DNA of 64,000 nucleotides from Planctomycetota bacterium (GTDB lineage Bacteria > Planctomycetota > Phycisphaerae > UBA1845), in assembly GCA_029558835.1 (NCBI GenBank), contig JAKQDH010000034.1, forward strand, positions 106,859-170,858, written 5' to 3'. Under the pieces are notes generated by a model that saw only the letters and a list, made by a program, of their open reading frames with translations, did no database searches and was not told where the DNA came from. Numbering within the stretch: the stretch's first letter is position 1; every line of letters begins with the position of its first letter. Shown here piece after piece: positions 9,893 through 19,474 of this stretch. The translations under genes were made by a program, and so were the position numbers.

Positions 9893-10330
9893 GACTTGAC
9901 CGGACCTCCATGTGCCGTCTGCAATCCGCCCATCCCTGGCGGCAGCGACCGGGGCAGCCGGCTGGCTCACGGCTCCGCCTCGTAGGCGTAAACCCGCGGA
10001 GCCGCCTTTCCCCACCGACGAATCGCCGGGCCCTCCAGTCTCGGCCGTGCCCCGGCAGAAAACGCGAACGTACCACGGACACGCCGCCCGTGCAATGGCT
10101 CCGCCGGGCAGGTTCGCCCGCACGCCCTGGGCCGCGCTAGACGAGGGCACTCGCCTGGGGCCCAGGCACGGCGGATGGGTAGCGTCGCCCCCCGAGGGCG
10201 ACGCGGGGGTCATAGCAGCCCCGCCAGTTCCACACCGACCTCGGGGGGCTGGCGCTGCTTCCGGTGCCCGTCGAGTCCGCCGGGCCTGCGGTCGCGTTCC
10301 CAGACAACGGCGGTACAATCAGCGGGCGCA
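9893..10330. other. Divergent intergenic region between smc and the PAS kinase
   Basis: About 440 bases that must hold the promoters of both divergent genes. A TACAAT hexamer at 10314-10319, 11 bases before the kinase ATG, could be a -10 element but has no -35 partner. No RNA gene or repeat is recognised. Confidence 0.4.
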
Positions 10331-11965
10331 ATGGCCCCCAGTCAGTGGCTCCAACCTCCATTCACGCCGAGTGCCGAGCGTACCTCGGACACTATCGGCA
10401 CAACGGGCGAGACACCAACAGGGGCGGTGTCAGCCGAAGTGGCCCAGGCCCTCGTTGCTCTGTGTCATCGGGCCGTGATCACGGCGGATCCCCGCGGTCG
10501 GATCCGCTCGTGGAACGCGGCGGCCCAACAGATGTTCGGGTACCGGGCGGACGAAGTCGTGGGGCGGGCGGTAACCATCCTCGTCCCTCCCCGGCTGCGA
10601 CGCAGGCACCGAGCCGCGTTCAAGGCCCGCCTCGCGCAGGTGGCGAGCTTCCCCTTCGCGAGCACCGTGGAAACAGAAGGGCTGCACCGCGAAGGACGCC
10701 CGGTGCCCGTCGAGGCGCTCGTCATGGGACTACTGCACGAGGGTAAGCCCCTGCTGGCGGCCATCATCCATGACGCCTCAAGGCAGCGGCAGGTGGTGGA
10801 GCAACTCAACGAGGCCCTCCAGCGGACCCAGTTTCACGTCGAGCGCATGCCGCTGGCCCACATCGTCTGGGACACGGACTTCCGCGTCGTGGACTGGAAC
10901 CCGGCGGCTGCCCGGATCTTTGGGTACACCCAAGCGGAGGCGATCGGCAGGCACGCCTACGGGCTCATTGTGCCCACCGACGCTATGTCCGTCGTCGATC
11001 CGGTCTGGGGTCAGTTGATGCACGGCGACGCGTCGAGTCACTCGCTCAACGACAACGTGCGCAAGGACGGCAGTCGGCTCAAGTGCGAGTGGTTCAACAC
11101 GCCGCTGCGGGACTCGCAGGGTCGGATTCGCGGCGTGGCCTCCATGGCCATGGACGTCACCGAACGGACGGCCGTGGAGACGCAACTGCGGGACGCACAG
11201 AAGATGGAGAGCCTGGGCGTGCTCGCCAGCGGGCTGGCGCATGACTTCAACAGTCTGCTGACCGTGGTCATTGCCAACACGGCCCTGCTGCGTTCGGTCA
11301 AGGCCCTGCCGCCACGGGCCCGGGAGTACCTGGACCTGATCGAGCAGGCGAGCTTCCGGGCCAGTGGGCTGATCGAGCACCTTATGGTGTACGCCCGCAC
11401 CGGGCGGCACAACCCGCAGCCCACCAACCTGAGCAAGGTGGTGCGCGGCATCGTTCCCTTTGTCCAGAGGTCGCTGGGTCCGGACCATCTGATCCGCACC
11501 CGCCTGGCCGGGCGGTTGCCGTTGGTGTTGGCGGACCACAGCCAACTCGAGCAGATCCTGCTCAATCTCTGCATGAATGCGATGCAGGCGTCCGAACTGG
11601 GGGGCACCATCGAGGTGTCCACCGGCGTGACGGCACTGACGCCGAGCCTGCTGCGGCATTGCACGCCCGCTGATGTCCCGCCGGGTCGATACGTGGAGCT
11701 GACGGTGTCGGATACCGGCTGCGGCATGACCAAGGATGTCGTCGCGCGGGTGTTCGACCCCTTCTTCACGACGCGACCTCAGGGGCACGGACTGGGCATG
11801 GCGGCCGTGCTCGGCATCCTGCGCCAGCACCGGGGTGCGGCCTGGGTGGAGTCGGAGCCGCAGCGCGGCACGCGTGTGCACATCTACATCCCGGTGCCCC
11901 CTAAGGCATCCGGTAAGTCGCGGACCCGTCGCCACAGCGGCCCGGAGTCGCGATTCGGTGTTTAA
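10331..11965 (+). CDS. PAS-domain sensor histidine kinase
   Basis: A predicted soluble sensor kinase of 544 residues without membrane segments. Two PAS domains are visible: residues about 40-155 (AVITADPRGRIRSWNAAAQQMFGY) and about 170-290 (HIVWDTDFRVVDWNPAAARIFGY, ending GVASMAMDVTERTAVE). The dimerisation/phosphotransfer box follows (LGVLASGLAHDFNSLLT, phosphoacceptor His), then the HATPase domain with LNLCMNAMQAS, DTGCGM, FDPFFTT and GLGMAAVLG. The AHDFNN-like H-box and the PFFTT motif place it with NtrB-like HK4 kinases. No receiver domain is fused and no response regulator is adjacent, so the partner is unknown. ATG 10331 is used because the sequence upstream of it in the frame has no domain. 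Confidence 0.93.
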   Translation: MAPSQWLQPPFTPSAERTSDTIGTTGETPTGAVSAEVAQALVALCHRAVITADPRGRIRSWNAAAQQMFGYRADEVVGRAVTILVPPRLRRRHRAAFKARLAQVASFPFASTVETEGLHREGRPVPVEALVMGLLHEGKPLLAAIIHDASRQRQVVEQLNEALQRTQFHVERMPLAHIVWDTDFRVVDWNPAAARIFGYTQAEAIGRHAYGLIVPTDAMSVVDPVWGQLMHGDASSHSLNDNVRKDGSRLKCEWFNTPLRDSQGRIRGVASMAMDVTERTAVETQLRDAQKMESLGVLASGLAHDFNSLLTVVIANTALLRSVKALPPRAREYLDLIEQASFRASGLIEHLMVYARTGRHNPQPTNLSKVVRGIVPFVQRSLGPDHLIRTRLAGRLPLVLADHSQLEQILLNLCMNAMQASELGGTIEVSTGVTALTPSLLRHCTPADVPPGRYVELTVSDTGCGMTKDVVARVFDPFFTTRPQGHGLGMAAVLGILRQHRGAAWVESEPQRGTRVHIYIPVPPKASGKSRTRRHSGPESRFGV

Positions 11966-12187
11966 GGGGCAGGCGACGGGATGTCCGCGGCGTCTGCCCG
12001 CGGATTCGAGTGTGCCCACACGGGGAACGATCGTCCGCGGCCCTACGCTGCCCGGTCGGACAGCGGCGCCGTGCACGAGTCCCGCGGGAATCCGCGCGGT
12101 CGGCCCTGGGACCGGGTGTTGGCACCCCCGGCTGCTGACTTCGGCCTTAGCATGCCCCCTCCGGGCTGCCCATGGGCGTGGTCGTAT

Positions 12188-14065
12188 TCAGCGTGCTTCG
12201 GACGGGGCGGCGTGCACCGTCTGCGGGGCCGCGGCCTTGCCCAGTTCGCTGACGGCCTTGGCGGCCGCGCGCGGCAGCCGGACCACGCGTTCATAGACCC
12301 AGGGACGGGCAATACTGCAGTAGGCCAGGGACGTCGTGGCGCCCACCGTTCCCACCCCTATAATCAGCAGCAGGGGCACGACGACGGTGCGCTGGATGAG
12401 TCTCCGCCGTCGATCGACGGCGGTAACGATCTCATCAATGGACTCAAGTATCGGCAGTCCCAGGCTGCGCGCCGCACGACTTGAGCTGCGGAAGGCGTGG
12501 TCGAAGACCTCGGCGAGCACGACGAACACGGCCCCCGCGACTGCCCCGGCCACGAGGGCGAGAAAGACGACGGTGCTGGCCTTCGGAGAGGATGGATAGG
12601 CCGGACCGGAGGGGCTCGGCTCTTCCGTGAATTGCAGCAGGCGTCCCTGCTCCACTGCCCGCAACCCCGGTTCCAGGGTTGCCAGCGTCGCCTGCTGCTG
12701 ATTGAAGCGAGCGCGGGCCGCCGCGACCGCGGTGACTACCTCCGTGAACTCCTCCTGCCTTCTGAGAACGTCCTGCTTGGCCTGCTCCATCTGGGCCAAG
12801 GCTGTGGCGTTGGACTCCAGGCTGATGTCGATGTCACGTACCTGGTTGCCCAGGGCCTCCAACTGGATGCGGAGACGGGCCTGCTCTGCGTCCCAGACGT
12901 TTACCTTACGTTCCACAGGCGCCGTAACGGTCGGGGGCAGATCCAACGCGTCATTGACCGCCAATTCGGCCGGCGGGCCGACGGGCTCGCCCCCGGATGC
13001 CTCGTTGCCGAGCTGTCCCTCCAGCCAGCGGCGCCGGCTGAGCAACTCCACGACCTCCGGGTGCTCGCGCGTCATTCCCTGTACGGTCTGGAACTGCTTG
13101 ATTTGGGCATCAATCGCGTGAATCTGCTGGGCAATGGCCGCCGTCTGTGGGTTCAGGGGAACGTGCTGGGCTGTGGCTTGGTGGGGGCTTCCGGCGGCCG
13201 TCGGCGGGTCCAGCGCCGCCAACAACTGCTGCTGGGCCAGCAGACTTGCCTCCGCCATGCGGCGGCGGAGCTGCAAGTCACGCCGCTCGATCTCCAGTTG
13301 CGATAACTTCAGCGTGATCGCGCCGGGGTCTTGCGGGTTGGCGAGGGGGTTCTCCAGCCGCATTCGGGTCTCGGCCCGCTGCGCCTCCTTCAACTGCTCG
13401 CACGCTTCATCCGCCTCGCGCTGGAAGTACTCGCGTTGGCTCTCCAGGAACTGGCGGACCCGGTCCATCGTCCGCCGGATGTACGTCCGCCGAATCTGCT
13501 CCACCAACGGCTTGGCGTGCGCTTGATTGGGTCCCACGTAGGTGATCGTGACCAGGTCGATGTGCGGACTGGGCGACACAGTCGAGACGCTCACGCCTGA
13601 GGCCAGACTGCGGGCGATGGTACTGCGGGCCTTCGTCCCGGCCTCGGTGAAAGTACCGTCCGGGTTGCGGGGCAGGTCTTTCGTATAGCCCAGCGCGTCG
13701 GCCACGTCGCCGAGGTACTCCGTGGACACGATGTCCCGGTTCAGGGTGCTGCGGAAGTAGGTGAACGAGCCGGTCCTCTCGGTGGTGGGCAGGCTGTGTA
13801 CAATCGGATCATCGCGGCGCTGGAAACCGGCGCTGGCCGTGTACAGCCGCGGGTAGTACAGACTCAGCACGGAGATCGCGCTGGCCACCACGCAGAACGG
13901 CAGGAAGAACGCCCAGCGATGCAGCGACACGATACGCAGCGCGTCGTTGAGCGTTTTGCGAATTTCCGCAAAGGGACGTTCGTCCTCGCCTGTCGATTCG
14001 GGGCGCGTGGTCAGAGACGGCGTGTCCCCACGTCCCCGCCCTGTTGAACTGGAGTGTCTGCCCAC
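12188..14065 (-). CDS. Wzz/GumC-type polysaccharide co-polymerase (chain-length determinant)
   Basis: An inner-membrane protein of 625 residues controlling polymer length or export. A first membrane helix lies at about residues 50-72 (AFFLPFCVVASAISVLSLYY), followed by a Wzz-like periplasmic part, a long coiled coil (about 210-450), and a proline-rich loop (EEPSPSGPAYPSSPKAS) before a membrane helix at about 490-512. A further hydrophobic segment near 555-580 is unusual for the family. There is no C-terminal Walker-type BY-kinase, so it is a PCP-2/3-like protein without a fused kinase. It is the last gene of the minus-strand polysaccharide cluster. Confidence 0.88.
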   Translation of the reverse strand: MGRHSSSTGRGRGDTPSLTTRPESTGEDERPFAEIRKTLNDALRIVSLHRWAFFLPFCVVASAISVLSLYYPRLYTASAGFQRRDDPIVHSLPTTERTGSFTYFRSTLNRDIVSTEYLGDVADALGYTKDLPRNPDGTFTEAGTKARSTIARSLASGVSVSTVSPSPHIDLVTITYVGPNQAHAKPLVEQIRRTYIRRTMDRVRQFLESQREYFQREADEACEQLKEAQRAETRMRLENPLANPQDPGAITLKLSQLEIERRDLQLRRRMAEASLLAQQQLLAALDPPTAAGSPHQATAQHVPLNPQTAAIAQQIHAIDAQIKQFQTVQGMTREHPEVVELLSRRRWLEGQLGNEASGGEPVGPPAELAVNDALDLPPTVTAPVERKVNVWDAEQARLRIQLEALGNQVRDIDISLESNATALAQMEQAKQDVLRRQEEFTEVVTAVAAARARFNQQQATLATLEPGLRAVEQGRLLQFTEEPSPSGPAYPSSPKASTVVFLALVAGAVAGAVFVVLAEVFDHAFRSSSRAARSLGLPILESIDEIVTAVDRRRRLIQRTVVVPLLLIIGVGTVGATTSLAYCSIARPWVYERVVRLPRAAAKAVSELGKAAAPQTVHAAPSEAR

Positions 14066-14464
14066 GATCTGCCCGCTGTTGTGGAGAAGAAGCCCCGCGC
14101 CGTGCCAGGTACCCTGCCCGGCAGCACTGCCGGGGGACTTTGCCCCCGCGGTTACCGCTCCGGCATGTCTCCGCCCGACGGCGCAACCGCCGCACCGGGA
14201 GGCGACATCTGTTTTTCGGACTGGCAGGCGTACCGCTTGAGGGCAAAGGCTACCGGGCGGAAGCCTCCCCGCGATCCGTTGGGAACGACCCAGGCCCCGC
14301 GATTATTGGACCGCCCGGCTCGCATCAACGCGGACGTCCGAACCATCCGCCCGGGGACCGCGACCGACCGCGCTGGTCGGCGGCCCTGCCCCGCCGTGCA
14401 TCCTCACTGGAGGACCCTTACGCCGGGTCGAGCGAAGATGCGGAGCGCATTCGCGCCACGCGCG
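14066..14464. other. 400-base gap inside the polysaccharide cluster
   Basis: ORFs here are low-complexity and lack domains. A short GC-rich inverted repeat near 14128-14150 (GCCCGGCAGCACTGCCGGG) may be an attenuator or terminator before the co-polymerase gene. Nothing else is recognised. Confidence 0.35.
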
Positions 14465-15235
14465 TCAGACTACCTTACGGCTGGTGCTCCACATCCAGTA
14501 GTCGTGGCCACGCCCCAACTCCAGGCTCTCCACGCGCAAGCCGTGGCTACGCAGCAGGCGGCACCATTGCCGGGGGTGGAACGTGATGCCGCCGAACTTG
14601 ACCGACCGCCCCGGCGCCCACAGCCAGCGGCGCGGGCCGTGGTACCGCTCTCTCCCCAGCACGAGCCGGGCGACGTTCTTAAGACGTTGTTCCCAACTCA
14701 GCGGCGCTTCGCGCCACGCCTGGATGCGGCAGTAGCCGCCGGGTCTGAGCACCCGCGCAATCTCGGCCAGGTACGCATCCACCACCTCGGGTAACGTGAG
14801 GTGCTGAAACGTCAGGTGCGAGTACACCCAATCGACGGACGCTTCCGACACCATGGCCAATGACTGCCCGTCATTGACATGGAGTTCGACGTTGCGCACT
14901 CCGCGCAGATACCGCTTCGCGGCCGTCACCATCTTGGGACTGATGTCCACGCCAATGAGGCGGCGGCAGCGTTTCGCCAGGGGACGCATGAGCCGCCCGA
15001 TGCCGCAGCCGATTTCCAGGCATGTCCATTCCGCCTCGAGGGGTATGCCGCTGAGCAGTTGGTTCAGCTCCTCCTGCGTCCGCTTCTCCCAGAGCTCCTC
15101 GAGACGTTGCGGATCTGCGCAACTCTCGATGTCCGGATCACTGCAGATTCGCCGGAACCTGGCCTCGAAGTCCGAATCCGTGTCCCAGAAACGACGCGTG
15201 TCGTTCAGCCACTCTGCTTGCTGCTGGGTCTGCAC
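14465..15235 (-). CDS. Class I SAM-dependent methyltransferase
   Basis: A 256-residue methyltransferase with motif I (CLEIGCGIGRLMRPLA, about residues 72-87), motif II (RLIGVDISPKMV), the NDGQSL segment and the post-motif strand (IARVLRPGGYCRIQAW). The fold is the Methyltransf_11/25 type. The gene lies 18 bases after the glycosyltransferase stop, in the polysaccharide operon, so it probably methylates a sugar residue or lipid-linked intermediate. The acceptor is inferred from context only. Confidence 0.9.
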   Translation of the reverse strand: MQTQQQAEWLNDTRRFWDTDSDFEARFRRICSDPDIESCADPQRLEELWEKRTQEELNQLLSGIPLEAEWTCLEIGCGIGRLMRPLAKRCRRLIGVDISPKMVTAAKRYLRGVRNVELHVNDGQSLAMVSEASVDWVYSHLTFQHLTLPEVVDAYLAEIARVLRPGGYCRIQAWREAPLSWEQRLKNVARLVLGRERYHGPRRWLWAPGRSVKFGGITFHPRQWCRLLRSHGLRVESLELGRGHDYWMWSTSRKVV

Positions 15236-15253
15236 AACCGCTACTCCTGTTGT

Positions 15254-16537
15254 TCAACTCGGGACACGAGCGGAGGCGAGCGGGCGCTCCTGGCAACCAC
15301 GCGACGACCACTCGTGCTCCACCGGGCACTCGCCTGCGGTTGTCTGCTGGACACGCTGTTCACAGCCCGCCCGCCGCCGGTCGGGTTCCCCCATCGGGGC
15401 ACCGACTGCTTCCGGGTCGGCCCCTATCGTCAGGCGTTCGTAGAAGCGCTCGTAGTCGCGGGCCGTCACCGCGAAGTCATAAGCCTGGGCGCGCCGTCGG
15501 GCGGCCGCACCGAGCTCTGCCCGCCGCTGCGGCCTGCGGGCCAGCTCGATCAGCGCGTCGGACAGGGCGGTCGGTGCCTCGGGCGGGACGACCAGACCCG
15601 CACAGGGCGTCCGCACGATGTCCGCATGATCGCCTACATCAGTGGTCACGATCGGACAGCCGGCGGCCAGGGCCTCCAGCAGGGCATTGCTCGCCCCTTC
15701 CGAACGGCTGGCACACGCGTAGATGTCAAGCGCGCCCAGCCAGGCCGGTACGTCGGCACGCGCGCCTGCGAAGATGACCTGGTCCCTGATACCCAGCCTG
15801 CCGGCCCGGGCAAGCAGGGCGGCGCGCTGCGGTCCCTCGCCGATGAGAACGAGATACAGGTTCCGGTGCACGGCACACGTTCGCGCCAAGGCGGTAAGCA
15901 GCAGGTCGACGCCCTTCACCGGGGTCAGGCTTCCGACGGTGCCCACCAGCAAACCGTCCGTAGGCAACCCCAGGTTGCGCCGCGCCTGCTCCCGCGTGCC
16001 ATCCGTGGTTGCCGGAAACCGGCGGAGATCAACGCCGTTGGCGAGCACTTCGATGCGTTCCAGGGGCACGCCGGCCTCAGCGTGCAATTGTCGTCGTCCC
16101 CGCTGGGACACCGTTGTGAACAGCGCGCCCAGCCGCACTCCCCATCGTGCCAGTCGGCGCTGTCGGCCGGTGAAGGCCACACCCGCGTCAAACCCGTGGA
16201 AGCCCAGCACGATCTGGGTTCGACGGCACCGCAGCCCCGCCACCAACGCGTCAAACCAGCAACCCGTGTTGCGGGCGTGCACCACGACTGCCTCAAGGTC
16301 ACGCACTACACGACCCAGTCTCAACCCCGCCCGTCGACAGCGGCCCGTCAGCCCCAGTGCCCGGCAGGCAACCTCGGGCGGCAACTGGGCCGCGGCCGCG
16401 CCCGCAGCGCGTAACGTCACCACCGCGTGCCGCAGACGCGCGGGCTCCCACCTGTGCAGCAAAGCGAGGAGCGTGCGCTCCGTACCACCGCCGTCAAGCG
16501 TAGGAATAAGATGGACAATCAGCGGCGGATTCCTCAT
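15254..16537 (-). CDS. GT4-family glycosyltransferase
   Basis: A retaining GT-B glycosyltransferase of 427 residues. The start at 16537 (MRNPPLIVHLIPTLDGGGTE) begins with the canonical N-terminal strand and glycine loop. A longer ORF up to 16600 would add 21 unconserved residues. The C-terminal donor-binding half has VGTVGSLTPVKGVDLLL, DIYACASRSEGASNALLEALA (the E-x7-E region) and VVPPEAPTALSDALIEL. It overlaps the upstream membrane-protein gene by 44 bases, indicating translational coupling. It likely adds one sugar to a lipid-linked repeat unit. Confidence 0.92.
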   Translation of the reverse strand: MRNPPLIVHLIPTLDGGGTERTLLALLHRWEPARLRHAVVTLRAAGAAAAQLPPEVACRALGLTGRCRRAGLRLGRVVRDLEAVVVHARNTGCWFDALVAGLRCRRTQIVLGFHGFDAGVAFTGRQRRLARWGVRLGALFTTVSQRGRRQLHAEAGVPLERIEVLANGVDLRRFPATTDGTREQARRNLGLPTDGLLVGTVGSLTPVKGVDLLLTALARTCAVHRNLYLVLIGEGPQRAALLARAGRLGIRDQVIFAGARADVPAWLGALDIYACASRSEGASNALLEALAAGCPIVTTDVGDHADIVRTPCAGLVVPPEAPTALSDALIELARRPQRRAELGAAARRRAQAYDFAVTARDYERFYERLTIGADPEAVGAPMGEPDRRRAGCEQRVQQTTAGECPVEHEWSSRGCQERPLASARVPS

Positions 16538-17909
16538 CGGCGTCGGGCTCTCCGGTCGGCTGGTGCCTGTGGCCGCCCGTGCGGCGCGCTTTCGTTTCAT
16601 CCTGAGGCGGAATCGCTGCGTTCGCGGAACGTTCCTGGACCTCTCGGGAGACCACGCGGTACAGACACAACGGCAGGGCCATGACCCACCAGTACGACTC
16701 GCAATACAGGCGCTCCGTTCCGAGCCCGGTCACGAAGTACGTGGTGAGGGAAACCAGCAGCCCATAGGTCAGAAACGCGGTTTCCAGCGGTTGGTCCGTG
16801 AGTGGCGCCAGCCGCTGGCACTTCCGCAGGTACACCAGCGCCCCGCCGATCAGCAGGAACATCAGCGTACCACCCTGGACGCCCATTTCCACGAAGCACA
16901 GCACGACGGTGTTGTGCGATGCCCGCAGGTGATACCGCGGGTCGTAGCGTCCCACGACGTGAGGAAAGTTGCCTACGCCGATGCCGAGGGGGTGGTCGGC
17001 GAGAATGCGCGTCGACAACTTCCAGATGTCGACGCGGGTGCGCGTGGCATGGTCGCTCTCAGTCAGCGTCTGCCGATCTCTAAGGGTGCTCATGCGCGCC
17101 CAGAACAAGTTGTCGGTCAGGCCGTACGCGCACAGCGCGGCCAGCGCGGTCACAAAGTAGATTCGGAAGCGCCCGACCCTGGGCGCGCAGACCACGGCTA
17201 CGAGCGAACCGAGCAGCAGTCCCACGAACGCCGCCCGCGTCCGACAGAGGACGATGGTGTTCACCGAGAACGCGCCCGCCAGCAGGGCCAGCACGCGCCA
17301 CTTCCACTGCGTCGCCGACAGGTACATCGCTCCGATGAGTGGCAGCATGGCGCTCATGTACGCCGCCAGCCCCGATGCCGAACGGAAGTCCGGCCCGCCG
17401 CCGGCGTTCAACCGCCCCTCGACGAAGTCCCAGCGGGGGGCGTTGTACGCATCGTGCCCAAGGTACAGACTCCCGATCACCAGCGACCACAGCACCAGCC
17501 GCAGGTTGCGCCGGGTCGTCGCGAGACGTCCCAGCACCAGCACGAACGCCATCGTCTTCCAGAACTTGTCGAAGACTAACGCGCTCCAGGCGTCATACTT
17601 GACACCCAAGAGGATGTTCGCCGTGCCCAGGCCCAGCAGCAACAGCACGCCCCACTCCCACGCGCACCACGTGGGCCGGTGCCTGGGCACCTGCTTGCGC
17701 GCCACCACCATGCCAATGAGCGTGAAGAGCGCCGCGAATAGCGAAATGCGGATCCCCAGCGTGGCAATCGGCTCACCCCACCATCGCGAAGTCGGGTTCA
17801 CTTGGTACACAAACAGGTACGTCACCACGCCCCAGATAGGGTTTACCAGCGCACCCAGCCACCCCCACCAGAGCAGGACGAAACAAAGGATGGTCTTCAA
17901 CGGCCACAT
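16494..17909 (-). CDS. O-antigen ligase/polymerase-like (Wzy/WaaL) membrane protein
   Basis: A multi-pass inner-membrane protein of 471 residues with about 11-12 hydrophobic segments. Features fit the Wzy_C/O-antigen-ligase family: TRAAFVGLLLG, a large periplasmic loop with HPLGIGVGNFPHVVGRYDP, then SHNTVVLCFVEMGVQGG, the usual H-N-x-x-L/V-x3-E-x-G pattern. The start at 17909 (MWPLKTILCFVLLWW) begins at the first membrane helix, whereas the upstream ORF extension is charged and unconserved. It would polymerise or ligate the exopolysaccharide repeat. Polymerase and ligase cannot be told apart by sequence. Confidence 0.9.
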   Translation of the reverse strand: MWPLKTILCFVLLWWGWLGALVNPIWGVVTYLFVYQVNPTSRWWGEPIATLGIRISLFAALFTLIGMVVARKQVPRHRPTWCAWEWGVLLLLGLGTANILLGVKYDAWSALVFDKFWKTMAFVLVLGRLATTRRNLRLVLWSLVIGSLYLGHDAYNAPRWDFVEGRLNAGGGPDFRSASGLAAYMSAMLPLIGAMYLSATQWKWRVLALLAGAFSVNTIVLCRTRAAFVGLLLGSLVAVVCAPRVGRFRIYFVTALAALCAYGLTDNLFWARMSTLRDRQTLTESDHATRTRVDIWKLSTRILADHPLGIGVGNFPHVVGRYDPRYHLRASHNTVVLCFVEMGVQGGTLMFLLIGGALVYLRKCQRLAPLTDQPLETAFLTYGLLVSLTTYFVTGLGTERLYCESYWWVMALPLCLYRVVSREVQERSANAAIPPQDETKARRTGGHRHQPTGEPDADEESAADCPSYSYA

Positions 17910-18235
17910 AGGGTCCGCCCGGTACTCCACGTACGGGTTGCGAACGGGACGAGGCGCACACGCTCTCCCGTCAGGCGCAGGGCGACCCGCCGACCGGGAC
18001 GCGTCGGGCCGTCCCCGGGTCCCTTCAGCGGGCACCTCGGCCGGTCGGAATCCCCAACCGGTCCGTCTTCTCCTTCACCCGCTTGTCGTCAGTCAGTGCC
18101 CATAACTGTAGGCACGACGCCCGATAACCGCGCCGCGGCCGTCCAAGGCGCGTCTCACAGCTCACTGGGGGTTCGGAACGAAGCAGCCGGCCCGCACGGG
18201 GCTTCTGCGGGTGGCGCCAGGGGCTCCGCGGCGCC
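17910..18235. other. Intergenic gap of the polysaccharide cluster
   Basis: About 330 bases between the Alg13-like gene and the ligase-like gene. No supported ORF, RNA or clear terminator was seen. It may hold an internal promoter. Confidence 0.35.
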
Positions 18236-18775
18236 TCATGGTCTCGGCGTCGCCGCCGGGGCCACGGGGAAGCACGCGGCGCAAACCGGGGCGGCGCGGC
18301 AGGCGGTCGCGACGGATCCGCGGCGCCGGGCCGAGACGTGGTCACGCAGGTCTTGGGCCAGGTTGCGGACGCTCGAGCTGCGCGGCGGCCGGGCGGCCCG
18401 CGCGTGGGGCAAGGCGGCTTCCAGTTCTCGCGGCGAGGCAATCCAACACAGGTCGCACGCCTCCCCGACCTTCCGCAGGAACTCCAACTGGTGATTGCCC
18501 GACTTGGTCGAGTTCGCCACCGCGATCATCGGACGGCCCAGGAGGATCAACTCGCAGACGCAGCCCGTTCCCCCGTGGGTGATGACCAGGTCTGCCTGCT
18601 TCGCTTTCTCCATTAGCTCCCGGTCGAAGCGTACCCACTCCAGGTGCGTCGGCGTCCGGCGCGCCAGGCCGATCTGCGCATGGACGTGGTCCGTGATCTT
18701 CCCCGTCGCTACGAGCCGATCCACCTGATCGATCAACTCGTCGAAGAACTGGGTACCCACCGTTACCAGGATCAT
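18236..18775 (-). CDS. Alg13-like glycosyltransferase catalytic subunit (GT28 C-terminal fold)
   Basis: A 179-residue protein starting MILVTVGTQFFDELIDQVD, the hallmark N-terminus of Alg13/EpsF-type catalytic subunits. The donor-binding motif is ADLVITHGGTGCVCELILLGRPMI (about residues 61-84), then SGNHQLEFLRKVGE. It lacks the N-terminal acceptor/membrane half, which is supplied by the upstream gene; the two overlap as ATGA (18772-18775). The last ~55 residues are a low-complexity Arg/Ala/Pro tail without family similarity. The expected reaction is transfer of a sugar from a UDP-sugar to a lipid-linked acceptor. Confidence 0.88.
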   Translation of the reverse strand: MILVTVGTQFFDELIDQVDRLVATGKITDHVHAQIGLARRTPTHLEWVRFDRELMEKAKQADLVITHGGTGCVCELILLGRPMIAVANSTKSGNHQLEFLRKVGEACDLCWIASPRELEAALPHARAARPPRSSSVRNLAQDLRDHVSARRRGSVATACRAAPVCAACFPVAPAATPRP

Positions 18776-19344
18776 AAGACCATCCCGGCGAACACCGTCC
18801 GCGGGTAGCGCGTGCGCAGGTGCGCCCACTGTACATAGAGCCTCCGCGGCAACCGCAAGTGGTACAGCAGCTTCCCGGTCAGCGACAGGTTCACCACGCG
18901 TGTCAGCGACTCGACGAATACCCCATAAGCGCCCACCAGCCGACCCGCCAGCAGCAGCGGCACCGCTGCCGCCGTGCCCAACGTGAGGATCACGTCCGGC
19001 CGCAGCCGCCGCACGAGGCGGACCGCCTCCACGATGCTCCACAGCCCGCGAAGGGCATTGGTAATCCACCGCCAGGGGTACTTGCGGGTCGGTCCGAGGT
19101 AGTGCATGGCGTACCGTGGCCCCGGGTGCGGCATGGGCAACCGGCGCGCCGCATGGTTCCCTGAGTGATGCCCATAGGCGTAGGCGAAGCGGAAGTCCGA
19201 CTCGCTGAGTTGCTCCAGAAGGCGGTACATCTGTAAGTGATGACCGCCCCCGGTCAATGTCACCAGCACCAGCGGTCGATCGTTTGAGGACTCGTTCGCC
19301 ACGGCCAACCTCACGGCTGCAACGCCCCGCTGACTGCGAGCCAT
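18772..19344 (-). CDS. Alg14-like membrane-anchoring glycosyltransferase subunit
   Basis: A 190-residue protein with PLVLVTLTGGGHHLQMYRLLEQL near the N-terminus (the G-G-H-x3-M pattern of Alg14), a membrane-associated stretch LRPDVILTLGTAAAVPLLLAGRLVGA (about residues 113-140), and FVESLTRVVNLSLTGKLLY, matching the F-V-E-S-x-x-R/K-V segment of Alg14/CpsF proteins. It forms a split GT-B enzyme with the Alg13-like product of the next gene. It is the first gene of the minus-strand polysaccharide run. Confidence 0.9.
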   Translation of the reverse strand: MARSQRGVAAVRLAVANESSNDRPLVLVTLTGGGHHLQMYRLLEQLSESDFRFAYAYGHHSGNHAARRLPMPHPGPRYAMHYLGPTRKYPWRWITNALRGLWSIVEAVRLVRRLRPDVILTLGTAAAVPLLLAGRLVGAYGVFVESLTRVVNLSLTGKLLYHLRLPRRLYVQWAHLRTRYPRTVFAGMVL

Positions 19345-19474
19345 GCCCGACGATGGCCCGTAGCGTGCTTATCGGCCAACCCGTTGGTCCGCTAAAACAG
19401 CCGCTGCCGCCTGGGTCACCACGCGCGGCCGTGCGCCGCTCCGCACCGAGACCGCCAGGGAGCGGCCTGGCGTC

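Noticed and set aside
13809..14246. 145-residue minus-strand ORF upstream of the Wzz-like gene
   Set aside because: It overlaps the Wzz-like gene in another frame, has no domain and is low complexity.
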